From the NCBI GenBank assembly GCA_001998905.1, contig MLAA01000040.1:19774-83773 (forward strand): 64,000 bases of DNA, given 5' to 3'. How positions within the stretch are numbered: the first letter of the stretch is position 1; each line of letters starts with the position of its first letter. Below are positions 47,840 to 58,051 of the stretch, one piece after another. The notes beneath the pieces were generated by a model, which was not told where the DNA came from, ran no database searches, and worked only from the letters and a program-made list of their open reading frames with translations. Source of the stretch: Rodentibacter caecimuris (lineage in GTDB: Bacteria; Pseudomonadota; Gammaproteobacteria; Enterobacterales; Pasteurellaceae). Both the position numbers and the translations under genes were made by a program.

Positions 47840-49270
47840 ATGGCACAGAAATTACATATTAAAACTTGGGGCTGCCAGATGAATGAATACGATTCATCAA
47901 AAATGGCAGATCTTTTGCTTAATACCCACGGTTTAGAACTAACGGAAATTCCCGAAGAAGCGGATGTATTACTGTTGAATACCTGTTCTATCCGTGAGAA
48001 AGCGCAGGAAAAAGTCTTTCATCAGTTGGGACGTTGGAAAGAATTGAAAAAGAATAATCCGGCGTTAGTAATTGGTGTAGGTGGATGTGTTGCATCTCAA
48101 GAAGGAGAACATATTCGTTCTAGAGCACCTTATGTAGATATTGTATTTGGGCCACAGACATTGCATCGACTACCTGAAATGATCAATCAAATTCGTGGTG
48201 GGAAAAGTAGTGTAGTTGATGTGAGTTTTCCTGAAATTGAAAAGTTTGATCGTTTGCCAGAACCCCGTGCAGAAGGTGCAACCGCATTCGTCTCCATTAT
48301 GGAAGGTTGTAATAAATATTGTACGTTCTGTGTTGTGCCTTATACTCGTGGCGAGGAAGTAAGTCGACCAGTTGATGATGTGTTATTTGAAATTGCTCAA
48401 TTGGCGGAACAAGGTGTGCGTGAAGTCAATTTATTGGGGCAAAATGTCAATGCTTATCGAGGTCCGACTCATGATGGGGGAATTTGCTCTTTTGCTGAAT
48501 TATTACGTTTAGTCGCCTCTATTGATGGTATCGATCGTTTACGTTTTACGACTAGTCATCCAATCGAATTTAGCGATGATATTATTGATGTTTATCGTGA
48601 TACACCAGAATTAGTTAGTTTCCTTCATTTACCCGTACAATCTGGATCGGATCGCGTGTTAACAATGATGAAGCGAGGGCATACGGCACTAGAATATAAA
48701 TCAATTATCCGTAAACTTCGTGCTGTTCGCCCTGAGATTCAAATTAGTTCAGATTTTATTGTTGGGTTTCCTGGAGAAACGAATGAAGATTTTGAACAAA
48801 CCATGAATTTGATTGCACAAGTTAATTTTGATATGAGCTTTAGCTTTGTGTATTCAGCACGTCCAGGTACTCCAGCGGCAGATATGCCAGATGATGTTAC
48901 CGAAGATGAGAAAAAACAGCGTTTATATCTATTGCAAGAACGTATTAATCAGCAGGCAGCGCAGTATAGCCGTAGAATGTTAGGAACTGTACAGCGTGTA
49001 TTAGTAGAGGGGCCATCGAAAAAAGACTTAATGGAGTTGACTGGGCGTACAGAAAATAATCGAATCGTGAATTTCCAAGGCTCACCGGATATGATAGGTA
49101 AATTTGTGGATATTCAAATTACTGATGTTTATACCAACTCATTACGCGGCGATGTGGTACGTTTGGAAAGTGAAATGGGACTACGGATTGCTCAATCGCC
49201 ACAAGATGTGATTAATCGAACCCGTAAAGAAGATGAATTGGGTGTGGGAAAATATCAGATATATAATTAA
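47840..49270 (+). CDS. miaB: tRNA-2-methylthio-N6-dimethylallyladenosine synthase MiaB
   Basis: This 476-residue radical-SAM enzyme adds the methylthio group at A37 of some tRNAs. The N-terminal MTTase domain has the first cluster cysteines ([19 protein letters not shown], and GGCVAS). The radical-SAM triad CNKYCTFC is intact in [20 protein letters not shown], and a C-terminal TRAM domain follows. Length fits the family (E. coli 474). It needs two iron-sulfur clusters. It ends with a terminator. Confidence 0.97.
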   Translation: MAQKLHIKTWGCQMNEYDSSKMADLLLNTHGLELTEIPEEADVLLLNTCSIREKAQEKVFHQLGRWKELKKNNPALVIGVGGCVASQEGEHIRSRAPYVDIVFGPQTLHRLPEMINQIRGGKSSVVDVSFPEIEKFDRLPEPRAEGATAFVSIMEGCNKYCTFCVVPYTRGEEVSRPVDDVLFEIAQLAEQGVREVNLLGQNVNAYRGPTHDGGICSFAELLRLVASIDGIDRLRFTTSHPIEFSDDIIDVYRDTPELVSFLHLPVQSGSDRVLTMMKRGHTALEYKSIIRKLRAVRPEIQISSDFIVGFPGETNEDFEQTMNLIAQVNFDMSFSFVYSARPGTPAADMPDDVTEDEKKQRLYLLQERINQQAAQYSRRMLGTVQRVLVEGPSKKDLMELTGRTENNRIVNFQGSPDMIGKFVDIQITDVYTNSLRGDVVRLESEMGLRIAQSPQDVINRTRKEDELGVGKYQIYN

Positions 49271-49306
49271 CCCGCTTTTAATAATTGCGATAATTAAATA
49301 AAAACG

Positions 49307-49331
49307 GCCGCAAATCTATTGCGGCTTTTTT
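49307..49331 (+). terminator. Terminator after miaB
   Basis: GCCGCAA (49307-49313) pairs with TTGCGGC (49319-49325) around a 5-base loop, followed by six T residues. It lies before yoaA, so a yoaA start upstream of it is unlikely. Confidence 0.85.
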
Positions 49332-49405
49332 ACTGTATTTTTATTCAATACCCACTTGAAATTTGCTACACTACGGCCGATTTTTATCGGGGCATTTCAT
49401 ATTTT

Positions 49406-51325
49406 ATGGCAAATTTAACTGAAGTTGATGAAGTTTTTTCCAACGACGGCGTATTAAGTAGACATATTCAAGGTTTCCGCCCTAGAGCGGAGCAAATTGA
49501 AATGGCGAAGGCAGTTGAGAAGGCAATTTATAATAAAGACTCGCTAGTCGTGGAAGCCGGAACAGGAACGGGAAAAACGTTCGCTTATTTAGCGCCCGCC
49601 TTACTTTCAGGAAAGAAAACAATTATTTCGACTGGTTCTAAAAATTTACAAGATCAACTTTTTAAACGAGATTTGCCAGCAATAAAAAAAGCGCTGAATT
49701 ACACGGGAAAAACCTCATTATTAAAGGGGCGAAGTAATTACTTGTGTTTGGAGCGTTTAGAGCAATTAATTGCACAGGGGGTATTAGGCGATAAATCTGT
49801 ACTGGCAGATTTATTTAAAGTTCGACAATGGAATACGGCGACTAAAACGGGAGATTTGTCGGAATGTGTTACTCTTGCTGAAGATAGTCCTATAATTCCT
49901 CAATTAACTAGCACGGCAGAAAATTGCCTGGGATCGGATTGTCCAAATTATACCGATTGTTATGTGGCATTGGCGCGTAAAAAAGCCTTAAATGCCGATC
50001 TTGTTGTGGTCAATCATCATCTATTTTTTGCCGATATGGCAGTGAAAGAGAATGGTTTTGGCGAGTTAATTCCACAGGCGGAAAATATTATTTTTGATGA
50101 AGCTCACCAGATACCGGATATTGCTAGTCAATATTTCGGCCAATCAATTACTTCACGCCAACTATTTGAATTATGTAAAGACATTAATATTGTTTATCGT
50201 ACTGAACTGAAGGATATGAAGCAGCTGGGCAATGCCTCCGATGCATTGCAAAAAACGGTACAAGATTTTCGTTTGTTGCTTGGTGAAGGAAATAAACGAG
50301 GAAATTGGAGAGAATTACAGCGGCAAAGTGCGGTCGAAAAATCCTTTAAATTGTTGCAGGAACGTTTAGTTTTTTTATCCGAAGTAATTAAATTGGCATT
50401 AGGGCGTTCACAAACGCTAGACAATATTTTTGAGCGGGTAGAGCAGTTTAAAATTCAATGTCAGCGTTTATCGGAAACGGAAGTAGTGGGTTACTGCTAT
50501 TGGTATGAAACTTTTACTAGGCAATTCGGCTTACATATTACCCCTTTGACGGTAGCAGATAAATTCGGCGAACAATTAAACACTAAACAAGCCTCTTGGA
50601 TTTTTACTTCCGCGACACTTGAAGTAGGGGGAACATTTGATTATTTCCGCCAGCGTTTAGGTATTAACCAAGCGTCGCAGATGATTCTACAAAGCCCTTT
50701 TAATTATGAGCAGCAAGCATTACTATGTGTACCTAGATATTTACCTAATACCAATCAACAGAGTCCACAGTCTAAATTAGGCGAAATGCTTTTACCGATT
50801 ATCGAGGTCAATAATGGACGCTGTTTTGTGCTTTGTACTTCCTATTTAGTTATGCGTCAATTAGCGCTATATTTTCGGGAGAATAGCAATTTATCAGTGC
50901 TTTTACAGGGGGAAAGTTCAAAGGGAAAATTGCTTGAACAATTTGTTAATGAAAAACGAAGTGTTTTAGTTGCGACTTCCAGTTTCTGGGAGGGAATTGA
51001 TGTGAGGGGGGATGCACTGTCTTTAGTTATTATTGATAAATTGCCCTTTACTGCACCCGATGAACCTTTACTAAAAGCGAGAATTGAAGATTGTCGCCTA
51101 CAAGGCGGAGATCCATTTAATGAAATACAAATTCCCGAGGCCGTGATTACTTTAAAACAAGGCGTAGGGCGTTTAATTCGAGATGTAACCGATCGTGGCG
51201 TAGTAATAATTTGCGATAGCCGTTTGGTTATGCGTTCTTACGGGCAAGTTTTCTTACAAAGTTTGCCGAGCGCTAAACGTACTCGTGATTTGAATAAAGT
51301 GATACAATTTTTGGAAACAATTTAA
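49406..51325 (+). CDS. yoaA: ATP-dependent DNA helicase, XPD/DinG-like (YoaA type)
   Basis: This 639-residue superfamily 2 helicase has Walker A AGTGTGKTFAYLAP and DEAH box FDEAHQIPD. Cysteines at CLERLEQ, CVTLAED, NCLGSDCPNYTDC fit the 4Fe-4S domain of XPD-like helicases. Motif VI region GVGRLIRDVTDRGVV is intact. YoaA helps repair replication damage with the chi subunit in E. coli. ATG 49406 is used; an ATG at 49319 would start inside the miaB terminator. Length agrees with E. coli YoaA (636). Confidence 0.9.
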   Translation: MANLTEVDEVFSNDGVLSRHIQGFRPRAEQIEMAKAVEKAIYNKDSLVVEAGTGTGKTFAYLAPALLSGKKTIISTGSKNLQDQLFKRDLPAIKKALNYTGKTSLLKGRSNYLCLERLEQLIAQGVLGDKSVLADLFKVRQWNTATKTGDLSECVTLAEDSPIIPQLTSTAENCLGSDCPNYTDCYVALARKKALNADLVVVNHHLFFADMAVKENGFGELIPQAENIIFDEAHQIPDIASQYFGQSITSRQLFELCKDINIVYRTELKDMKQLGNASDALQKTVQDFRLLLGEGNKRGNWRELQRQSAVEKSFKLLQERLVFLSEVIKLALGRSQTLDNIFERVEQFKIQCQRLSETEVVGYCYWYETFTRQFGLHITPLTVADKFGEQLNTKQASWIFTSATLEVGGTFDYFRQRLGINQASQMILQSPFNYEQQALLCVPRYLPNTNQQSPQSKLGEMLLPIIEVNNGRCFVLCTSYLVMRQLALYFRENSNLSVLLQGESSKGKLLEQFVNEKRSVLVATSSFWEGIDVRGDALSLVIIDKLPFTAPDEPLLKARIEDCRLQGGDPFNEIQIPEAVITLKQGVGRLIRDVTDRGVVIICDSRLVMRSYGQVFLQSLPSAKRTRDLNKVIQFLETI

Positions 51326-51336
51326 CAGGATATTTA

Positions 51337-52047
51337 ATGAATAACTTCACACTACTCGCTTTAGATACTTCAACTGAAGCTTGTTCCGTTGCGTTGTACT
51401 ATAAAGGGGAAAAAACGTTTATTCACGAATTAACGCAACGAACTCATACTAAACGTATTTTACCGATGGTTGATGAAATTTTACGACAATCAGGAATCAC
51501 TCTAAAGCAAATCGAAGCATTAGCATTTGGACGTGGGCCCGGAAGTTTTACTGGTGTCCGGGTTGGTAGCGGAATTGCTCAAGGATTGGCTTTAGGGGCA
51601 GATTTACCGATTTTACCCGTATCGAATTTAACCGCAATGGCACAAGCAGCTTTTGAGCTTTATCAAGCGGAAAGTGTGGCGGCCGCCATTGATGCGCGTA
51701 TGAATGAAGTGTATTTTTGCCGTTTGCAACGCCAAAAAGTGCGGTCAAATTCGGCAGTGTTTTTTGAATGGCAAGCGGTTGTTGATGAGCAAGTCTGTTC
51801 GCCAGAACAGGCGATTGCTCAAATGCAAGAACATAATGAGTTTTTAGTCGGCACGGGTTGGCGATCCTATCCGCAATTTCAGCAGCAAGGATGGAACGGT
51901 TCGGATATTGAATTGCCTAACGCATTATATATGTTGGATATTGCGTTAAATGATTGGCAACAAGGCAAAGCTGTTTCTGCATTAGATATTGAGCCGGTTT
52001 ATTTGCGTAATGAGGTAACTTGGAAAAAATTACCCGGTAGGGAATAA
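51337..52047 (+). CDS. tsaB: tRNA threonylcarbamoyladenosine biosynthesis protein TsaB
   Basis: This 236-residue protein (YeaZ) is part of the TsaBCDE system that makes t6A on tRNA. The start LLALDTSTEACSVAL is the ASKHA-fold ATP site, and AFGRGPGSFTGVRVG is the family signature. It binds TsaD; it is probably not catalytic alone. It follows yoaA by 11 bases and precedes a Slp-like gene, the order known in gammaproteobacteria. An uptake signal lies inside it (near 51735). Confidence 0.94.
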   Translation: MNNFTLLALDTSTEACSVALYYKGEKTFIHELTQRTHTKRILPMVDEILRQSGITLKQIEALAFGRGPGSFTGVRVGSGIAQGLALGADLPILPVSNLTAMAQAAFELYQAESVAAAIDARMNEVYFCRLQRQKVRSNSAVFFEWQAVVDEQVCSPEQAIAQMQEHNEFLVGTGWRSYPQFQQQGWNGSDIELPNALYMLDIALNDWQQGKAVSALDIEPVYLRNEVTWKKLPGRE

Positions 52048-52062
52048 CAGTTAGGAGTCGTC

Positions 52063-52593
52063 ATGATGAAAAAAACAATCCTATTTTTAACCGCAATTTT
52101 GTGCCTTTCCGCTTGTGTTGTATCTCCACGAGGTCTAGAAACGAAAAAATTTAAAATCACTGAGCTGCAACAAATTCTGCCAGAAGATTATGCTTGTGCT
52201 TGTAAGCCGATTAGGTTGGGTGGAAAAGTGATCTCTGCAACTGCGTTAGAAAAGCAAACGAGATTAGAAATTTTAAGTTTGCCGGTTTATTCGTTGTCTG
52301 CCAAACCTCAACTAGATAGTATTTCCGATGGACGTTTTATTGCCTATGTGGATGGTTTTATTGATCCGGAGGTATTGAAGGATCGCTATATTACAATTGG
52401 TGGAGTGCTGAAAAAACAGGAAAAAGGTAAAGTCGATAAGGCAAACTATAATTATCCGATAGTTGCCGTAGAGCATTATCGCTTATGGCGGCTAGGGACA
52501 GATTACTATCGAGATTATGATGATTGGGAATTAAATTGGGGATGGCATCGCCATTGGAATTATCCGCCACAAATTCGCTATTACTTGTATTAA
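52063..52593 (+). CDS. Slp-family outer-membrane lipoprotein
   Basis: This 176-residue lipoprotein has the lipobox LSAC in LTAILCLSACVVSPR (Cys18), then a domain of the Slp family. Residues ATALEKQTRLEILSLPVYS and GRFIAYVDGFIDPEVLKDRYITIGG are typical. The C-terminal region is rich in Trp and Tyr. Slp is a starvation-inducible outer-membrane lipoprotein in E. coli; its function is unclear. It lies between tsaB and fadD, a conserved gammaproteobacterial position. Confidence 0.85.
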   Translation: MMKKTILFLTAILCLSACVVSPRGLETKKFKITELQQILPEDYACACKPIRLGGKVISATALEKQTRLEILSLPVYSLSAKPQLDSISDGRFIAYVDGFIDPEVLKDRYITIGGVLKKQEKGKVDKANYNYPIVAVEHYRLWRLGTDYYRDYDDWELNWGWHRHWNYPPQIRYYLY

Positions 52594-52632
52594 ATGCTAA
52601 AATCCTGCCTTTTCTCATATTGAGGACAAAAA

Positions 52633-54321
52633 ATGGAAAAAATTTGGTTTCAAAACTATCCCGAAGGCTCGCCAACTGAGCTAGATACATCGAGATACAT
52701 ATCAATCTTAGATATGTTTGAAAAAGCGATTCGGGAACACCCGGATCGTCCCGCCTATATTAATATGGGAAAGGTACTGACATTTCGAAAATTAGAAGAG
52801 CGTAGCCGCGCGTTTGCCGCTTATTTACAAAATGAATTAAAGTTAAAGCGAGGTGAGCGTGTTGCGTTGATGATGCCGAACTTATTACAGTATCCTATTG
52901 CTTTATTTGGGATATTGCGCGCTGGGTTAATCGTAGTGAATGTGAACCCGCTTTATACTCCGAGAGAGTTGGAACATCAATTACAAGATAGTGGCGCAAC
53001 AGCGATTGTTGTGGTGTCTAATTTTGCCTCAACCTTAGAAAAAATCGTATTCAATACAAAAATTAAACACGTTATTTTAACCAGAATGGGCGATCAGCTT
53101 TCTTTTGGCAAACGTACTTTAGTTAATTTTATTGTGAAATATGTCAAAAAGCTTGTGCCAAAATATAAATTACCACATGCGGTAACTTTTCGTGAGGTAT
53201 TGAGTGTCGGAAAATATCGTCAATATGTACGTCCACAAGTGGAACGTGAAGATCTGGCATTCTTACAGTATACGGGGGGAACGACCGGTGTTGCCAAAGG
53301 CGCAATGCTGACTCACGGAAATATCATTACAAATGTATTCCAAGCTAAATGGATTGCCGCTCCATTCTTAGGGGATAATAGTCGTCAACGCACGGCTGTA
53401 CTCGCTCTGCCGCTGTATCACGTTTTTGCATTGACAGTAAATTGTTTGCTTTTTGTGGAATTAGGGATTACCGCTATTCTTATTACTAATCCAAGAGATA
53501 TTGACGGATTTGTCAGGGAATTAAAGAAATACCGCTTTAATGCGATTACTGGTGTAAATACATTATTTAATGCGCTATTAAATAATGAAAATTTTAAAGA
53601 AGTGGATTTTTCCAATTTAACTTTATCTGTTGGTGGAGGAATGTCTATACAGCAATCTGTTGCAACTCGCTGGCACGATCTGACTGGTTGTAACATTATC
53701 GAGGGTTATGGGATGACAGAATGCTCGCCTTTAATTGCTGCTTGCCCGATCAATGTTGTGAAGCATAATGGTACGATTGGTGTACCTGTACCGAATACGG
53801 ATATCAAAATTATTAAAGAAGATGGTAATGAGGCTGCTATTGGTGAGGCTGGAGAATTATGGGTAAAAGGCGAACAGGTGATGAAAGGTTATTGGCAGCG
53901 TCCGGAAGCAACGAGTGAAGTAATTAAAGACGGCTGGATGGCAACTGGGGATATTGTTGTTATGGATGAAAGTTATAGCTTGCGAATTGTTGATCGTAAA
54001 AAAGATATGATTTTAGTTTCCGGTTTTAACGTTTATCCGAATGAGATCGAAGATGTGGTTATGTTGAATTATAAGGTCTCTGAAGTTGTTGCTATCGGTA
54101 TACCACATGAAGTTTCAGGCGAAACAATTAAAATTTTTGTCGTGAAAAAAGATGAAAGCCTGACTCGAGATGAATTACGTCAACATTGTCGTCAACATCT
54201 GACCGGCTATAAAATTCCTAAGGATATTGAATTCCGTGATGAACTACCGAAGAGCAATGTTGGAAAAATTTTACGTCGAGTGTTAAGAGACGAAGAGTTG
54301 GCGAAACGACCAGCACAGTAA
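52633..54321 (+). CDS. fadD: Long-chain fatty-acid-CoA ligase
   Basis: This 562-residue acyl-CoA synthetase activates fatty acids with ATP and CoA at the inner membrane. The AMP-binding motif [27 protein letters not shown], and the C-terminal [17 protein letters not shown] are intact. GAGGA lies a few bases before the ATG. As Pasteurellaceae generally lack a full beta-oxidation set, it may serve phospholipid synthesis with exogenous fatty acids; that is an inference. rnd follows, separated by a terminator. Confidence 0.94.
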   Translation: MEKIWFQNYPEGSPTELDTSRYISILDMFEKAIREHPDRPAYINMGKVLTFRKLEERSRAFAAYLQNELKLKRGERVALMMPNLLQYPIALFGILRAGLIVVNVNPLYTPRELEHQLQDSGATAIVVVSNFASTLEKIVFNTKIKHVILTRMGDQLSFGKRTLVNFIVKYVKKLVPKYKLPHAVTFREVLSVGKYRQYVRPQVEREDLAFLQYTGGTTGVAKGAMLTHGNIITNVFQAKWIAAPFLGDNSRQRTAVLALPLYHVFALTVNCLLFVELGITAILITNPRDIDGFVRELKKYRFNAITGVNTLFNALLNNENFKEVDFSNLTLSVGGGMSIQQSVATRWHDLTGCNIIEGYGMTECSPLIAACPINVVKHNGTIGVPVPNTDIKIIKEDGNEAAIGEAGELWVKGEQVMKGYWQRPEATSEVIKDGWMATGDIVVMDESYSLRIVDRKKDMILVSGFNVYPNEIEDVVMLNYKVSEVVAIGIPHEVSGETIKIFVVKKDESLTRDELRQHCRQHLTGYKIPKDIEFRDELPKSNVGKILRRVLRDEELAKRPAQ

Positions 54322-54329
54322 ATAAAATT

Positions 54330-54358
54330 CGGGATATATTGATTATCCCGTTTCTTTT
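54330..54358 (+). terminator. Terminator after fadD
   Basis: CGGGATA (54330-54336) pairs with TATCCCG (54344-54350) around a 7-base loop, followed by TTTCTTTT. Confidence 0.7.
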
Positions 54359-54418
54359 CCCTTCCAAATAGAAGGATTTTGGTGTAACTAGAATAGTTAC
54401 ACAGTTGCAAGATAGAAA

Positions 54419-55561
54419 ATGATAAAAGAGCTTAGAAATTTACCAAACTTTTCCTTGATTACGGATAATTTAATGCTGTTCGAGGTTTGTCGAGAGGCGC
54501 AACAGCAAAGTGCGGTTGCTTTAGATACGGAATTTGTTAGGGTCTCCAGTTATTATCCAAAATTAGGATTAATTCAACTATATGATGGTGAGCGGGTTTC
54601 TCTTATTGATCCGTTAGCAATTACGGATTTTTCGCCTTTCATCGAATTATTAAGAAACCATAGAGTAAAAAAAATTTTACATGCTTGTAGTGAGGATTTA
54701 GTCGTTTTTCTCCAAGAGTTTTCTCAATTACCAGAGCCTATGGTTGATACTCAAATAATGGCGAGATTCTTGAAAATTTCAAATTCAGTGGGTCTGGCCA
54801 CATTAGTACAGCATTATTTTAATATTGAAATTGATAAAGGAGCCACGCGAACAAATTGGCTCAAGCGTCCACTATCTCCTATACAATTACAATATGCGGC
54901 AAATGATGTATGGTATTTGCTAGCATTATATCAACATATGCAGCAAGAGTTACTTGCAACACCGTGGCAACAAGCGGTAGCTGACGATTGTCAGTTAGCA
55001 TTGAATAAATGCCTTAATACTCAAGATAAAGATCCGTCAAATGCCTATTTGGATATTGCCAATGCGTGGAAACTTAATCCTCAAGAATTAATGCGTTTAA
55101 AGTTATTGGCTCAGTGGCGGCAAAAAACCGGAATGGAACGGGATTTAGCATTATCTTATGTAGTAAAAGCAGATAGTTTGTGGAAACTGGCTAAGTTTTC
55201 CCCTAAAAATATATCAGAAATGTTGCAATTGGGGTTATCCGAAACAGAAGTACGGATTCGTGGTAAAAAAATGTTACAAATCTTGCAGCAAGCAAAAAAA
55301 TATCCATTGGAAGAGTACCCTGTTAAAATCCTTCGTATAGCGGATGAGACTGACTATAAGACAGTGATGAAAAGATTGCAGGGAAAACTAAATGAATTGA
55401 CGCCTGAAGGATTGTCATCAGAGATTATTGCCAGTAAACGAAGCTTAGAAAGCTTATTCAAGTGGCATCGTATTGAGAGACAAGATCCAAAGAAATTACC
55501 AGAATTATTAATTGGTTGGCGACGAGATATCGGCTTACAGCTGTCTGCGCTGATTGATTAA
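54419..55561 (+). CDS. rnd: Ribonuclease D
   Basis: This 380-residue 3'-5' exoribonuclease trims tRNA precursors. The DEDD catalytic residues are visible: LDTEFVR (Asp and Glu), HACSEDLVV, and YAANDVWYLLALY with the final Asp and Tyr. A C-terminal HRDC region follows (about 210-290, LLAQWRQKTGMERDLALSYVV). It follows fadD, the common arrangement in Pasteurellaceae and enterobacteria. An uptake signal is near its start (54508), encoding part of QQSAVAL. Confidence 0.94.
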   Translation: MIKELRNLPNFSLITDNLMLFEVCREAQQQSAVALDTEFVRVSSYYPKLGLIQLYDGERVSLIDPLAITDFSPFIELLRNHRVKKILHACSEDLVVFLQEFSQLPEPMVDTQIMARFLKISNSVGLATLVQHYFNIEIDKGATRTNWLKRPLSPIQLQYAANDVWYLLALYQHMQQELLATPWQQAVADDCQLALNKCLNTQDKDPSNAYLDIANAWKLNPQELMRLKLLAQWRQKTGMERDLALSYVVKADSLWKLAKFSPKNISEMLQLGLSETEVRIRGKKMLQILQQAKKYPLEEYPVKILRIADETDYKTVMKRLQGKLNELTPEGLSSEIIASKRSLESLFKWHRIERQDPKKLPELLIGWRRDIGLQLSALID

Positions 55562-55573
55562 AAGATTTAAAAA

Positions 55574-55609
55574 AATTGACCGCACTTAATTAAAGTGCGG
55601 TTAATTTTT
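55574..55609 (+). terminator. Terminator built from two inverted uptake signals after rnd
   Basis: Two uptake signals in opposite orientation (55579-55587 and 55593-55601) form a long hairpin, extended by flanking A-T pairs and ended by T residues. This use of a paired uptake signal as a terminator is known in Haemophilus. Confidence 0.85.
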
Positions 55610-55727
55610 GAGGATTTTATAAGGTTCTAGCATAAGGTGTTGCTTCCTTTCTCCATTTAATATACTCATAAATTCTCCATATTAAAATTGCTTTGGGATT
55701 AAACTAGAATAAGGAGGGAATTAGAAT

Positions 55728-55811
55728 ATGGAAAGATTGACCGTAATAGAGAAAATATTGGCAAGAGAGACTATTTTATATTTTCTATGTAGTTGTGATT
55801 CTCAAGATTAG
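55728..55811 (+). CDS. Candidate 27-residue small ORF
   Basis: ATG 55728 follows a strong AAGGAGGG sequence (55711-55718) at good spacing. The frame reads MERLTVIEKILARETILYF and ends at TAG 55809-55811, inside the stem of a terminator hairpin (55808-55833). Nothing else explains this interval between rnd and pta. It could equally be chance; no homologue is recognised. A weak possible promoter (TTGCTT 55640-55645, TATACT 55661-55666) lies upstream. Confidence 0.25.
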   Translation: MERLTVIEKILARETILYFLCSCDSQD

Positions 55812-55837
55812 GGATGCAAGTTTGCATCCCTAATTTT
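55808..55837. terminator. Perfect hairpin downstream of pta
   Basis: A 12-bp perfect inverted repeat (55808-55819 with 55822-55833) sits 15 bases beyond the pta stop on its strand, with T residues on the plus-strand side. It may end pta transcription and any plus-strand transcript from the rnd side. Confidence 0.7.
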
Positions 55838-55847
55838 ATAATTTTTA

Positions 55848-57983
55848 TTACTGTGTCGCTTGGATTGCGGTTAAGGCAATAGTGTATACAATATCATCTA
55901 CTAATGCACCACGAGAAAGATCGTTCACTGGTTTACGCATACCTTGTAGCATTGGACCAATAGATACCAAGTCTGCAGAGCGTTGTACCGCTTTATAAGT
56001 GGTATTTCCAGTATTTAAATCAGGGAATACGAATACGGTTGCTTTACCTGCAACAGGGGAATCTGGTGCTTTGGAACGTGCAACATCTTCCATTACTGCC
56101 GCATCATATTGTAACGGTCCATCAATCAATAGATCAGGGCGTTTTTCTTTTGCGATACGCGTTGCCTCTTTAACTTTTTCTACATCAGCACCAGAACCTG
56201 ATGTACCTGTTGAATAAGAGATCATTGCTACTTTCGGATCAATTCCAAAGGCTTTTGCTGAATCTGCCGATTGAATAGCAATTTCCGCAAGTTGTTCGGC
56301 TGTCGGATCAGGGTTTACCGCGCAGTCGCCGTAAACTAATACTTGATCCGGCAATAACATAAAGAAAATAGATGAAACGATTGAACTACCTGGTGCGGTT
56401 TTGATAATTTGCATCGGTGGTCTGATAGTATTTGCCGTCGTATGTACAGCGCCAGAAACTAAACCGTCCACTTCGTTTGCCTCTAACATCATAGTACCTA
56501 GAACGACGGTATCTTCTAGTTGTTCGCGTGCAGAGGTTTCTGTCATTCCTTTTGCTTTGCGTAATTCAACCAATCGATCAACGTAATTTTCACGGACATC
56601 GGCAGGATTGATAATCGTTATACCTTGACCTAATACAACGCCTTGTGCTTCAGCAACACGTTTGACATCGTCTGGGTTTGCTAACAATACACATTCTGCA
56701 ATACCACGTTCGGCACAAAGTGCTGCAGCTTTGATTGTACGAGGTTCATCTCCTTCAGGGAGAACAATACGTTTTTTGGCAGTGCGAGCAAGCTCGGTTA
56801 ATTGGTAACGGAAAGCTGGAGGAGAAAGGCGGCGTAAACGTGTTGAAGCCGCAACTAAATTATCGATAAAGGCATTATCAAACTGTTCGCTAGTGTAACG
56901 TTTGATGTTTTCGATCCGTTCTTTATCATCGCTAGGTACTTCAAGATTAAAACTTTGTAAGGCAAGTGCAGTTTGCCAAGTATTACCCTCAATTCGGAAG
57001 ATCGGTAATTTGGTACTTTCAAAAGCATGCTGGCATAATTTTTTTATCTGCGCATCAATTTTATATCCGCCAGTTAATAATATACCACCGATTTCTACAC
57101 CGTTCATTGCGGCGAGCGCTGCAGCAACTAAAACATCGGGACGATCCGCGGATACTACTAATAAACTACCTGTACGGAAATGTTCAAGCATATTAGGTAA
57201 ACTTCTTGCACAGAAGGTAATTCCACGGATACGACGATTGATATCGCCTTCATTGATAATTGCTGCACCAAGGTGCTTGATAATATCTTGTGCACGAGTT
57301 GCAATGAGTTCCGCGGACCAAGGTACACAAGCTAATAATTTAATTGGGCTGTTTGCAAATAGCTTATTCACTTCCGATTCGCTGTTATGGCTATGCTGGA
57401 AAGAATCAAAAATTTCAGCGAGGTCAGGGCGAGTACGACCGGATTCGTCAACTGGCGCATTAAATTTATTGACTACTACGCCAAGAATATTTGGATTATT
57501 TTTTCCACCGAATAAAGACGCTGCTGCTTCTACGCGTTCTTTGAGTTCTTCCGGAGTTTCTGTTGCCGGTGCTGCGACCAAAATAATTTCTGCATCCAAT
57601 GCTTGAGCAATTTCATAGTTAATACTATTTGCATAGCCGTGTTTACGGGTTGGAATTAAGCCTTCGACAATGACAATTTCATTGTTTTTAGTTAATTGTT
57701 GGTGATTAGCGACAATTTTTTCTAGTAATACGTCTGATTGGTTTTGCCCGATTAAGGATTCTGCGACACTTAACATAAATGGTTCTGCTGTATCGAGATT
57801 AGTACTGGTACGAATAATCGAGGTAGTGCGATCTAGTTTATCTTCGCCGGAACTAGGTTGGGAAATCGGTTTCATAAAACCGACTTTAGCACCTTTTTGT
57901 TCTAAAGATTGAATAAGACCTAGGCTGATACTAGTAAGCCCGACTCCGGCACTGACAGGAATTAAAATAATAGTACGAGACAT
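55848..57983 (-). CDS. pta: Phosphate acetyltransferase
   Basis: This 711-residue enzyme converts acetyl-CoA to acetyl phosphate. It has the long form: an N-terminal P-loop ([25 protein letters not shown]), a DRTGG regulatory domain (about 210-330), and a C-terminal catalytic domain (about 380-711) with [33 protein letters not shown]. With ackA it makes acetate and ATP during fermentation. It follows ackA by 68 bases, with a hairpin between. Confidence 0.96.
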   Translation of the reverse strand: MSRTIILIPVSAGVGLTSISLGLIQSLEQKGAKVGFMKPISQPSSGEDKLDRTTSIIRTSTNLDTAEPFMLSVAESLIGQNQSDVLLEKIVANHQQLTKNNEIVIVEGLIPTRKHGYANSINYEIAQALDAEIILVAAPATETPEELKERVEAAASLFGGKNNPNILGVVVNKFNAPVDESGRTRPDLAEIFDSFQHSHNSESEVNKLFANSPIKLLACVPWSAELIATRAQDIIKHLGAAIINEGDINRRIRGITFCARSLPNMLEHFRTGSLLVVSADRPDVLVAAALAAMNGVEIGGILLTGGYKIDAQIKKLCQHAFESTKLPIFRIEGNTWQTALALQSFNLEVPSDDKERIENIKRYTSEQFDNAFIDNLVAASTRLRRLSPPAFRYQLTELARTAKKRIVLPEGDEPRTIKAAALCAERGIAECVLLANPDDVKRVAEAQGVVLGQGITIINPADVRENYVDRLVELRKAKGMTETSAREQLEDTVVLGTMMLEANEVDGLVSGAVHTTANTIRPPMQIIKTAPGSSIVSSIFFMLLPDQVLVYGDCAVNPDPTAEQLAEIAIQSADSAKAFGIDPKVAMISYSTGTSGSGADVEKVKEATRIAKEKRPDLLIDGPLQYDAAVMEDVARSKAPDSPVAGKATVFVFPDLNTGNTTYKAVQRSADLVSIGPMLQGMRKPVNDLSRGALVDDIVYTIALTAIQATQ

Positions 57984-58017
57984 AATAACCCTTATTTATT
58001 TTTGATTATAAAATGAA

Positions 58018-58040
58018 AACTGCCGAATTTTTCGGCAGTT
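58018..58040 (-). terminator. Hairpin between ackA and pta
   Basis: AACTGCCGAA (58018-58027) pairs with TTCGGCAGTT (58031-58040) around TTT, with a T-rich tract on the pta side. It may attenuate so that ackA is expressed above pta. Confidence 0.65.
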
Positions 58041-58051
58041 TATAATTATGA

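Noticed and set aside
55579..55601. AAGTGCGGT repeats taken as a CRISPR or mobile element motif
   Set aside because: Copies are dispersed and on both strands with no spacers; they are Hin-type uptake signals.
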